Assembly (NCBI GenBank): GCA_028139685.1
Contig: JAOINQ010000030.1
Coordinates: 1 to 8,519 of the forward strand
Length of the DNA stretch: 8,519 bases
Origin: Betaproteobacteria bacterium
GTDB lineage: Bacteria > Pseudomonadota > Gammaproteobacteria > Burkholderiales > Burkholderiaceae_A
Direction of reading: 5' to 3'
How positions within the stretch are numbered: position 1 is the stretch's first letter; each line of letters starts with the position of its first letter. A program made the position numbers and the translations under genes. The notes below the pieces were generated by a model, which was not told the DNA's origin, did no database searches, and was given only the letters and a program-made list of their open reading frames with translations. Positions 1-6,328 of this stretch are shown in pieces.

Positions 1-1
1 T

Positions 2-64
2 TACAAGTATGCTGCTGCTGTTCTAGAACTTGCTGAGGCATTAAAAATTAAGCCCAGACCTTGA
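2..64 (+). CDS. 3' end of an unidentified protein gene (partial)
   Basis: An open frame enters the window from the left and stops at TGA (62-64). The visible tail is about 20 residues, alanine- and leucine-rich, and ends in IKPRP; it could form an amphipathic helix (AAAVLELAEALK). It converges on rlmB with only seven bases between the two stop codons, and no hairpin-plus-T-run terminator is visible between them. The tail is too short to assign a family. It could be a chance open frame, but the helix-like composition and the tight convergent packing favour the end of a real gene. Confidence 0.45.
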   Translation, partial: YKYAAAVLELAEALKIKPRP

Positions 65-71
65 ACACTCG

Positions 72-818
72 TCATTTGTTGCTTTCTTGTGATTGCCTTA
101 CAATCTCAAAAAGTGTTACTCCGCAAGCAACTGATACATTTAAGCTTTCTAACTTTCCCAACATCGGAATACTTACCAACTCATCGCAATAATCTTTTGT
201 CAACTTCCTCAGTCCTTTTCCTTCATCGCCAAAAACCAGGGCCAAGGGCAATGAAAAATTTGTAGAAAAAATACTCTTGCCTGCTTTTCCGTCAAGTCCA
301 TAAACAAGGTACCCTTTGTCTTGCACAAACTCAAGTGCCCTCGCAATATTCTTAACGGGGATGTAGTTCACCGTGTCAACCGCACCACAGGCTGTATTGA
401 TCACAAGATCGGATATTGGTGCCGAATTATCCATAGGGACAACTATATTTCCAAATCCTGTTGCGTCAACATTTCTAAATATAGCGCCTAAGTTTCTCGG
501 GTCAGTAACCCCGTCCAAAAAAATTATTGGGGGATTAGTAATTCCTTGTACCCTAAAAAAATCAAAGAGCTCTTCTAAACAAGTAGGTTTTGTGAGTTGC
601 ATGACAAATGCCGCACAAACACTATTTTTTTTATTCATAGTTAGTCTAGTCAGCTCTAATGAAGATACTCTGATTACCTGAACATTATTTTTTTTTGCGA
701 GCTGAAAAAGGTTTTTCACTTTGAAGTCATTCCTTCTGTCAACCACAAAAAGTTTAGAAATAGATGTTGGAGCAATTTTGAATCTTGTTACAATTGCATG
801 ATAGCCGGCTAAAATCAT
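72..818 (-). CDS. rlmB: 23S rRNA (guanosine-2'-O-)-methyltransferase RlmB (SpoU/TrmH family)
   Basis: RlmB is a cytoplasmic, S-adenosylmethionine-dependent enzyme that 2'-O-methylates G2251 (E. coli numbering) in the peptidyl-transferase P-loop of 23S rRNA. The protein has 248 residues, close to the E. coli length. The N-terminal substrate-binding part (about 1-75) begins ILAGYHAIV, matching the IYGIHAV start of E. coli RlmB and supporting this ATG. The three SpoU motifs of the knotted SPOUT fold are intact: motif 1 at 101-121 (LDGVTDPRNLGAIFRN, with the conserved Asn and Arg), motif 2 at 192-219 (LALVFGDEGKGL to VSIPM), and motif 3 at 223-238 (LESLNVSVACG). An in-frame TGA lies 12 bases upstream of the start, so no longer start is available. 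The ribosome-binding site is weak (GAGAAA). The gene follows rnr after 61 bases in the same direction, as in E. coli, and is probably cotranscribed with it. Confidence 0.96.
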   Translation of the reverse strand: MILAGYHAIVTRFKIAPTSISKLFVVDRRNDFKVKNLFQLAKKNNVQVIRVSSLELTRLTMNKKNSVCAAFVMQLTKPTCLEELFDFFRVQGITNPPIIFLDGVTDPRNLGAIFRNVDATGFGNIVVPMDNSAPISDLVINTACGAVDTVNYIPVKNIARALEFVQDKGYLVYGLDGKAGKSIFSTNFSLPLALVFGDEGKGLRKLTKDYCDELVSIPMLGKLESLNVSVACGVTLFEIVRQSQESNK

Positions 819-879
819 CTGTTTTTTTTCTCAGTTTAGACAAAAAATTAACTTAAAATTGGTTGCATGATATGACCTA

Positions 880-2901
880 CTAATCCTTGAAAGTCCTTTT
901 CTTCTTTTTCAGAGTAATACTTTTGGTTACCTTTCGATCCCTTTGATGAAGAAGAGCAAATTGTATCTTCCTGCTAGGAACGTCCACTCGCATCAATTGT
1001 ATTAACACGCGATCATACAATTTAAATCGTTTTCCTGTTCTTTCTCCTCTCAACTCATGTGAAGTAGAAATATATTGGAAGAACTCCTGACCGAGTTCAG
1101 AAACATGAATCAACCCCTCTACGAAAAGATTGTCCAGAGTGACAAATAAACCGAAAGGAACTACATTTGTAATGATTCCGCGCATCTGTTCTCCAATTCG
1201 CTCCTGCATAAATTGACATTTTAACAATGAGATCACGTCACGAGTGGCCTCTTCTGCACGCCTCTCGGCAAGTGAGACTTGGTCTCCTAGAACTTCCCAT
1301 ACGTCGATACTTTCATCTCTGATTTGCGAATTAGCATGCGGGTCAAAACTTTTTTTATACAAGATTTCTTTTATAATTCGGTGAACTAAAAGGTCAGGAT
1401 ATCTTCGTATAGGAGATGTGAAATGCGTATATTTTTTTAAGGCTAACGCAAAATGCCCTGTATTCTTTGGAGAATAGCAGGCTTGTTTCATACTTCTTAA
1501 TATAAGATTTTGTAAAACTTCAGAATCTGAACGGCATTTTATTTGGTCTAGAAGGGCGCTGTATTCTTTCGGTGATGGAGGCCCTGAGACTGCGAAGGAA
1601 ATACCTTGTGACTTGAGATACACTTTTAAATTTTCAAGCTTTTCTTCATCAGGATCCTCATGGATTCTGTATAGACATTCCTTCTCACTATCAAAAATAA
1701 AATGGGCTGCGCATATATTAGCCGCAATCATACACTCCTCTATTATTTTATGAGCATTGGTACGTTTAACGGGAATTATCCTTTGAATTTTACCTTCCTC
1801 ATTAAGTTGGATTGATGTTTCAACAGTCTCAAAATCTAGAGCTCCTCGTTTCTTTCGATTACTATGTAATGCTTTAAATAAATTATTAGCGGAAAATATA
1901 GCCTCAATTAGGGATTTATTGCCAAAATTTTTAAATTTGTCGATATCATCATCCTTAATGATTTCCCAAAAATCTTCATATGTGAAACGAGCTCGAGAAC
2001 GGATAGTAGCCTCATAAAACTGGTAAGCTAAAATAGCCCCGTCCACACTCACAACCATATCGCAAACTAAAACCATCCGATCCACGTCTGGCATCAAAGA
2101 GCACAAATTATTTGAGAGAAATTCAGGTAACATTGGAATGACCGATCTCGGAAAATAAACAGAAGTGCCCCGTAAAAATGCTTCCTGATCAATTGGATCT
2201 CCAGAATGTACATAACTACTGACATCAGCAATGGCCACTAAAGCTCTCCATCCACCTTTTTTGTGACCTTCTACATAAATTGCATCATCAAAATCTTTGG
2301 CGTCCGATCCATCCACCGTAAAAAAATCAATCTCGCTTAAGTCAATCCGTTTCTTGTTACTTTTTGTAGAACACAATTTACTCATGTCTGCTTCTGTCAT
2401 TCGCAAAATCTCGTCAGGAAAATGATGTGGGATTTTAAACTTTCTCAAAGCAATTTCGTTTTCAATACCTGGCTCATCACTGTTACCAACTACTTCGATA
2501 ATTTGTCCAATAGGTGGAGTTACCTTGGTGGGTTGGTCTATGAGAGATACGACAACAATCTGACCTATTTTTGCAGTTCGCAAATTGTTCTTTGAAACTA
2601 CGATATCGTGATTGATTCTCTTTTCCTCTGGTACTACTAAATACAATCCATTTTCAAACACCAGCCTACCAACAAGGTCCTGCTGAGCCCTTTTCACTAC
2701 TTTTAAAATAACTGCATCAGTCCGTTGATTTTTTCTTCCAGGATAGATTTTTACAATAACCTGGTCCCCGTGCATCACTTTTAACATTTCAGTTGAAGAT
2801 AGATAGAAATCCTCGTTTCCAATGTCAGGACGCAAAAATCCGTAACCTTCACTATGACCCAGAACAACCCCACTGACTTCCTTAATTTTATCTTTTGACA
2901 A
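880..2901 (-). CDS. rnr: Ribonuclease R, short form lacking the N-terminal winged-helix domain
   Basis: RNase R is a processive 3'-to-5' exoribonuclease (RNB family) that degrades structured RNA, including mRNA fragments, rRNA in quality control and trans-translation targets. The protein has 673 residues, against 813 in E. coli. Two cold-shock OB domains (about 8-70 and 75-140) precede the RNB catalytic domain (about 185-510). The Asp cluster in DGSDAKDFDDA (D197, D203, D205, D206) matches E. coli D272, D278, D280 and D281, and HFTSPIRRYPDL lies at 493-504. An S1 domain (about 570-650) and a short lysine-rich tail (KKKKR) follow. The winged-helix domain before CSD1 is absent, as is most of the long basic tail. 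The start codon is TTG (2899-2901). An in-frame TAG at 2917-2919 excludes anything longer, the next in-frame ATG lies inside CSD1, and GGA about 8 bases upstream may serve as ribosome-binding site. The only gene directly upstream is a tRNA on the opposite strand. Confidence 0.95.
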   Translation of the reverse strand: MSKDKIKEVSGVVLGHSEGYGFLRPDIGNEDFYLSSTEMLKVMHGDQVIVKIYPGRKNQRTDAVILKVVKRAQQDLVGRLVFENGLYLVVPEEKRINHDIVVSKNNLRTAKIGQIVVVSLIDQPTKVTPPIGQIIEVVGNSDEPGIENEIALRKFKIPHHFPDEILRMTEADMSKLCSTKSNKKRIDLSEIDFFTVDGSDAKDFDDAIYVEGHKKGGWRALVAIADVSSYVHSGDPIDQEAFLRGTSVYFPRSVIPMLPEFLSNNLCSLMPDVDRMVLVCDMVVSVDGAILAYQFYEATIRSRARFTYEDFWEIIKDDDIDKFKNFGNKSLIEAIFSANNLFKALHSNRKKRGALDFETVETSIQLNEEGKIQRIIPVKRTNAHKIIEECMIAANICAAHFIFDSEKECLYRIHEDPDEEKLENLKVYLKSQGISFAVSGPPSPKEYSALLDQIKCRSDSEVLQNLILRSMKQACYSPKNTGHFALALKKYTHFTSPIRRYPDLLVHRIIKEILYKKSFDPHANSQIRDESIDVWEVLGDQVSLAERRAEEATRDVISLLKCQFMQERIGEQMRGIITNVVPFGLFVTLDNLFVEGLIHVSELGQEFFQYISTSHELRGERTGKRFKLYDRVLIQLMRVDVPSRKIQFALLHQRDRKVTKSITLKKKKRTFKD

Positions 2902-2923
2902 AGTACGATTTCCAATCTATTGT
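2895..2923 (+). promoter_or_regulatory. Sigma-70-type promoter for tRNA-Leu
   Basis: A perfect -35 hexamer TTGACA (2895-2900) is followed after 17 bases by TATTGT (2918-2923), which matches the -10 consensus TATAAT at four of six positions. Transcription would start near 2930, giving a leader of about 8 bases before the mature tRNA 5' end at 2938. The -35 box overlaps the TTG start codon and second codon of the oppositely oriented rnr gene. No GC-rich discriminator of the stringent-control type is evident. The call rests on consensus matching and position only. Confidence 0.6.
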
Positions 2924-2937
2924 GTTAACTCAAAACC

Positions 2938-3021
2938 GCCCAGATGGCGAAACTGGTAGACGCGCTAGGTTCAGGTCCTAGTGGTGGAAACACCATGGAG
3001 GTTCGAGTCCTCTTCTGGGCA
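2938..3021 (+). tRNA. tRNA-Leu, anticodon CAG
   Basis: A complete class II tRNA can be folded by eye. The acceptor stem GCCCAGA (2938-2944) pairs perfectly with TCTGGGC (3014-3020). The D stem is GCG/CGC (2947-2949 with 2961-2963), with GG in the loop. The anticodon stem CTAGG/CCTAG (2965-2969 with 2977-2981) encloses loop TTCAGGT with anticodon CAG at 2972-2974. A long variable arm GGTG-GAAA-CACC (2983-2994) is diagnostic for Leu or Ser. The T stem GGAGG/CCTCT contains one G-U pair and loop TTCGAGT. The discriminator A at 3021 fits leucine. It decodes CUG. The 3' CCA is not encoded (ACAA follows the acceptor stem), so nucleotidyltransferase must add it. The gene lies antisense within an otherwise minus-strand gene series, between purA and rnr. 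Confidence 0.97.
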
Positions 3022-3051
3022 CAATAAAAAAAACTCTACACCTTTTGTTTT

Positions 3052-3063
3052 TGTACAAGTACA
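3052..3063. repeat. Small palindromic element next to the purA stop codon
   Basis: TGTACAAGTACA has two 5-base inverted arms around a 2-base centre and directly abuts the purA stop codon (TAA at 3064-3066 on the minus strand). The centre is too short for a stable hairpin and no T-run follows on either strand, so it does not look like an intrinsic terminator. It may be a coincidental dyad or a protein-binding site. No function is assigned. Confidence 0.2.
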
Positions 3064-5406
3064 TTAGAATCTACAAATAATACTATCTCTCTCCGGTCCT
3101 GTTGAAATCATCGGAATTGGTGTCTCGAGTACAGAAGCTAATCGATTCAAATAGTGCTGTGCATTCTTTGGCAATGAATCCCAGCTCTTAGCATCTTTCG
3201 TTGAACATTTCCATCCCTTAATTTGTTCATAGATGGGTTTGTATCCATCTGAACTATCGAAAACAGAACTAAAATTATCCCCATTTTCATACCCAACACA
3301 GAAAAAAATTTCTTCTAAATCGTCCAACACATCTAATTTGGTAATGCAAAGTCTAGAGATACTATTAACCTCAATTGACTTTTTCATAGCTACGCAATCA
3401 AACCAACCAATCCTCCTCGGCCGACCGGTTACAGAACCAAATTCCGCACCTCTATCAGCAATTTTATCTCCTAACTCAGACTTTATTTCGGTCGGAAGAG
3501 GGCCCTCCCCTACTCGAGTCACATAAGCCTTAGCTATTCCTAAAACATCATTGAAAAATTTTGGGCCAATTCCGGATCCCGCTGCCGCCGCACCTGCAAC
3601 ACAATTACTACTGGTCACAAACGGATACGTCCCATGATCTATATCCAATAAAGTTCCCTGAGCACCTTCAAACAAAAATTTTTTTCCTTGTAGAAGTCCT
3701 TGGTGTAGCTCTCTGCCGATGTCTCCAGAAATACTAGATAAATATTTGGAATAGTCTTCAAATTCTGAACACACAGCGTCAACACTAAAATCACTTTCGT
3801 CTACTTTACAACCATAAACATGCTTCAAAAGAAGCTTATGACGTGACATCAAACTTTCCAACTTTCCTCGAAAATGATCCATATTCGCAAGGTCAGATAC
3901 TTTCAATCCTCTCCTGGCGATTTTATCCTCATACGCAGGTCCTATTCCTCGTTTCGTTGTTCCAATCTTCTCGCTTCCCATATTTTCCTCATTAGCGCAA
4001 TCAATTAGAATATGAGTCGGAAGCACTAAGGGGCAGGACGCACTGATCCTGAGCTTATCTAGTACTTTGAGCCCAAGTTTTTCGAGCGACTGGATTTCCT
4101 TGATCAGATCTTTTGGGGACAAAACAACGCCATTACCGATATAGCAATCAACATGTTCGTGCAAGACACCTGACGGAATCAAGCTGAGAATTACGCGCGT
4201 CCCTTCAACAACGAGGGTATGACCAGCATTATGCCCACCCTGAAATCTGATCACAGCATCAACATTCTCAGTCAATAAATCAACAACCTTGCCTTTACCC
4301 TCATCACCCCATTGAGTTCCTATCACAACGAGAGTATTCTCGCTCGTAACTTTATTGAACAGGTTGCTACTGGATTTTTTTCTATCGTAAGCGAACGATT
4401 TTTTATTCGTAAAATTATTTAGTTTCTTGAGGTCAAAACTAAAACCGACTGCTGGCCTTGAGTCACCAGTTATGGTTTCGACTTTTTCGTACCTTCCTCC
4501 ACGAACAATAGCCTCATGCCATACACTCGCATATAAAGAAAACATAATGCCTGTGTGATAATGATACCCATCCAAATCAGCAAGATCTATGAAAATATCC
4601 CAACCTGGACTATCTAAAAATTTCTGATTTGATTTCACACTCTTCAAGAAGTACGACAGCTCGGCGATAGACTCTTCTATCAATTTGGTTTTAGGTAAGG
4701 TTTCACGAGCCCGATCAAAAATATCAAACTCGCTACCTAAGCATCCATATAACTGCGATAACACAACTAATGATTCGAGTGTCTTTTCCTTAACTAAACT
4801 TGATAATTTTTTAAGGCCTGTTACATTTTTACTTCTCAACAAATCTATTACTAATTTCTGATTTTCTGCGAGTGAATTATCATAGTCGCATAGCCCTAGA
4901 AATATTCCCCGGTGGGTAATATTGATCGTGCCACTATTAATGTTTACAAGCTTTAGAGACTGTAACGCAATTAGCTGTGCCTCAATATCGTATTCAATGC
5001 TATCTACGCCAAAGATCTCGCATCCAAGTTGAAATTGTTCTCTCGAAGAGTACAAACCATCCGGTGTTGAATGTAAAACTAAACCGCCATAGCAATACCT
5101 TAGAACTGAAGGTGCCTCTTTTTTAGCTTGCAACACATTATCCATTCTTGCGATCTGGGGAGTAATATCAGGCCTAATCCCTAGGAGCTCACCCGAGAGT
5201 GGATCAAAAGTAGAAAAAATCCGAGAGTCGAATTTTTCATTTTCGTTTAGCGTAAGAGATTTATTAAATTCTATTAGTGATGGAGTTACCAGCAAGTAGC
5301 CTTTTGATCGGTAAAAATCTATAAGGGTTCGCCTATGAAACTCCAACCTCTCCGCATCGTCCGGGTACATATCAAAAGTGAACTCAGGGAGGGACCTTCT
5401 ATCCAT
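3064..5406 (-). CDS. hisZ-purA: HisZ-PurA fusion: ATP phosphoribosyltransferase regulatory subunit joined to adenylosuccinate synthetase
   Basis: This is one 780-residue frame with two normally separate proteins. Residues about 1-330 are HisZ, a HisRS-like protein without aminoacylation function that pairs with short-form HisG to make active ATP phosphoribosyltransferase. The HisZ-type motifs are LGIRPDITPQIARMD (75-89), LRYCYGGLVLHS (102-113), SREQFQLGCEIFG (121-133), GYHYHTG (280-286) and RPAVGFSFDL (317-326). The roughly 60-residue C-terminal segment that I recall from pseudomonad HisZ is missing. A polar linker (about 331-355) leads into complete PurA (about 356-780), which converts IMP, aspartate and GTP to adenylosuccinate. 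PurA shows GTQWGDEGKGK (363-373, with D368), GGHNAGHT (390-397, with H396), IGTTKRGIGPAYEDK (481-495), TGRPRRIGWFD (660-670), TKLDVLD (689-695) and STGPERD (768-774). The ATG follows a strong AAGGAAGG ribosome-binding site with 13-base spacing, and hflC ends 28 bases upstream. No ATG exists in the linker. Confidence 0.93.
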   Translation of the reverse strand: MDRRSLPEFTFDMYPDDAERLEFHRRTLIDFYRSKGYLLVTPSLIEFNKSLTLNENEKFDSRIFSTFDPLSGELLGIRPDITPQIARMDNVLQAKKEAPSVLRYCYGGLVLHSTPDGLYSSREQFQLGCEIFGVDSIEYDIEAQLIALQSLKLVNINSGTINITHRGIFLGLCDYDNSLAENQKLVIDLLRSKNVTGLKKLSSLVKEKTLESLVVLSQLYGCLGSEFDIFDRARETLPKTKLIEESIAELSYFLKSVKSNQKFLDSPGWDIFIDLADLDGYHYHTGIMFSLYASVWHEAIVRGGRYEKVETITGDSRPAVGFSFDLKKLNNFTNKKSFAYDRKKSSSNLFNKVTSENTLVVIGTQWGDEGKGKVVDLLTENVDAVIRFQGGHNAGHTLVVEGTRVILSLIPSGVLHEHVDCYIGNGVVLSPKDLIKEIQSLEKLGLKVLDKLRISASCPLVLPTHILIDCANEENMGSEKIGTTKRGIGPAYEDKIARRGLKVSDLANMDHFRGKLESLMSRHKLLLKHVYGCKVDESDFSVDAVCSEFEDYSKYLSSISGDIGRELHQGLLQGKKFLFEGAQGTLLDIDHGTYPFVTSSNCVAGAAAAGSGIGPKFFNDVLGIAKAYVTRVGEGPLPTEIKSELGDKIADRGAEFGSVTGRPRRIGWFDCVAMKKSIEVNSISRLCITKLDVLDDLEEIFFCVGYENGDNFSSVFDSSDGYKPIYEQIKGWKCSTKDAKSWDSLPKNAQHYLNRLASVLETPIPMISTGPERDSIICRF
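4342..4416 (-). other. Interdomain linker joining HisZ to PurA
   Basis: This stretch encodes residues about 331-355. It is rich in Lys, Ser and Asn, carries no recognisable domain, and sits between the last HisZ motif (GFSFDL) and the first PurA beta strand (TLVVIGTQ). In this stretch there is no stop codon in the fusion frame and no ATG in any minus-strand frame. The first in-frame GTG falls at residue 361, inside the first PurA strand and too late for a normal start. A run of seven T (4375-4381, A7 in the mRNA) is the one place where slippage or a sequencing indel could alter the frame. Confidence 0.7.
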
Positions 5407-5434
5407 TTGATATTACGAACCTTCCTTTAGATTC

Positions 5435-6310
5435 TTAATTTCCACCTTTGTTGGACTTGAAAAATTGGAAAAAATCAGAATTTGGGTCGGTAATAATTAA
5501 ATCTGAGCCACTTTTAAAGCTTTCTCTGTAAGCTTTAAGACTCCTATAAAACTCCGCAAATTCAGGATCTTCGCCAAAAGCATCAGCATATGCCGATGCC
5601 GCTTTGGCATCACCTATTCCTTTAATATCTTGAGCCTGCTTATATGCTTGCGCAAGAAGCCCGACCCTCTGTCGGTCAGCGTTAGCTCTAATTTTTTCAG
5701 CCTCTGCCGCTCCTTCCGATCTCCTTTCACTAGCTATTGCCTTTCGCTCAGATTCCATCCTTCTGAAAACAGAGTCTCGAATTTCATCTGCAAATTCAAC
5801 TTTTCTAAGCCTCACATCCACGATTCTTACACCAATCTGGGTAGCGTCCTCTGCAACCCTTCTTGTAACACTTTCCATTACTTCCTCACGTTCACCAGAA
5901 ATAACATCGTTGACCGTCCTGGTAGCTATCTCATTATTTAGACCGTCGCGCAATGCTCGGGAGATTCTATCATTTGCACTCGCAACTCTCCCCGCGACAC
6001 TGGTGTAGAAAAGCTTAGCATCATCGATGCGCCATTTTACGTACGTGTCAACAACTACATTTTGCTTCTCTTTAGTAATAAAACGATCAGCGTCAGGGGT
6101 ATCTATCGTTAGAGTTCTTTTCTCGAGATAAATAATATTTTGTAGTGGTTGGGGCAATTTAAAATAAAGGCCCGGCTCATTAACAACTTTTTTAATTTCC
6201 CCAAGTGCAAAAACTAGTGCAAATTGCCTCTGATCGACAATAAAAAGGCAGGATGAGATCAACCAGATCGCTCCTAGTAAAAAAACTCCAAAAGTAATAA
6301 TTTTATTCAT
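5435..6310 (-). CDS. hflC: HflC, SPFH-domain subunit of the FtsH-modulating HflKC complex
   Basis: HflC pairs with HflK to form a large periplasm-facing cage around the FtsH AAA protease in the inner membrane and limits its access to membrane substrates. The protein has 291 residues. A single N-terminal membrane segment (about 4-24) is followed by an SPFH/prohibitin domain (about 25-185, including ADRFITKEKQNVVVDTY at 74-90 and YVKWRI), a charged helical coiled-coil region rich in Ala, Glu and Arg (about 185-245), and the conserved C-terminal end (AFGEDPEFAEFYRSLKAY, then SDFFQFF). It is shorter than E. coli HflC (334) because it lacks the roughly 38-residue insertion in the middle of the E. 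coli SPFH domain. The ATG follows GAGGT with 12-base spacing and lies 18 bases after the hflK stop, so the two are surely cotranscribed. Confidence 0.96.
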   Translation of the reverse strand: MNKIITFGVFLLGAIWLISSCLFIVDQRQFALVFALGEIKKVVNEPGLYFKLPQPLQNIIYLEKRTLTIDTPDADRFITKEKQNVVVDTYVKWRIDDAKLFYTSVAGRVASANDRISRALRDGLNNEIATRTVNDVISGEREEVMESVTRRVAEDATQIGVRIVDVRLRKVEFADEIRDSVFRRMESERKAIASERRSEGAAEAEKIRANADRQRVGLLAQAYKQAQDIKGIGDAKAASAYADAFGEDPEFAEFYRSLKAYRESFKSGSDLIITDPNSDFFQFFKSNKGGN

Positions 6311-6328
6311 GTTATGGAAATTACCTCA

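Noticed and set aside
373..681. Plus-strand open frame of 102 codons inside rlmB
   Set aside because: Fully antisense to a well-conserved rlmB, with no recognisable protein features.
819..879. Six-codon reading frame (ATG CAA CCA ATT TTA AGT, then TAA) on the minus strand between rnr and rlmB
   Set aside because: Very short, with no clear ribosome-binding site; most likely chance in an AT-rich spacer.
3022..3060. Possible terminator after tRNA-Leu (A-rich stretch followed by a T-rich stretch)
   Set aside because: Only A-T pairs can form, the stem is imperfect and lacks G-C pairs, so it does not meet the pattern of an intrinsic terminator.
3064..5406. N-terminal half as a true histidyl-tRNA synthetase
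   Set aside because: GYHYHTG and the GFSFDL ending are of HisZ type, and no C-terminal anticodon-binding domain is present before PurA begins.
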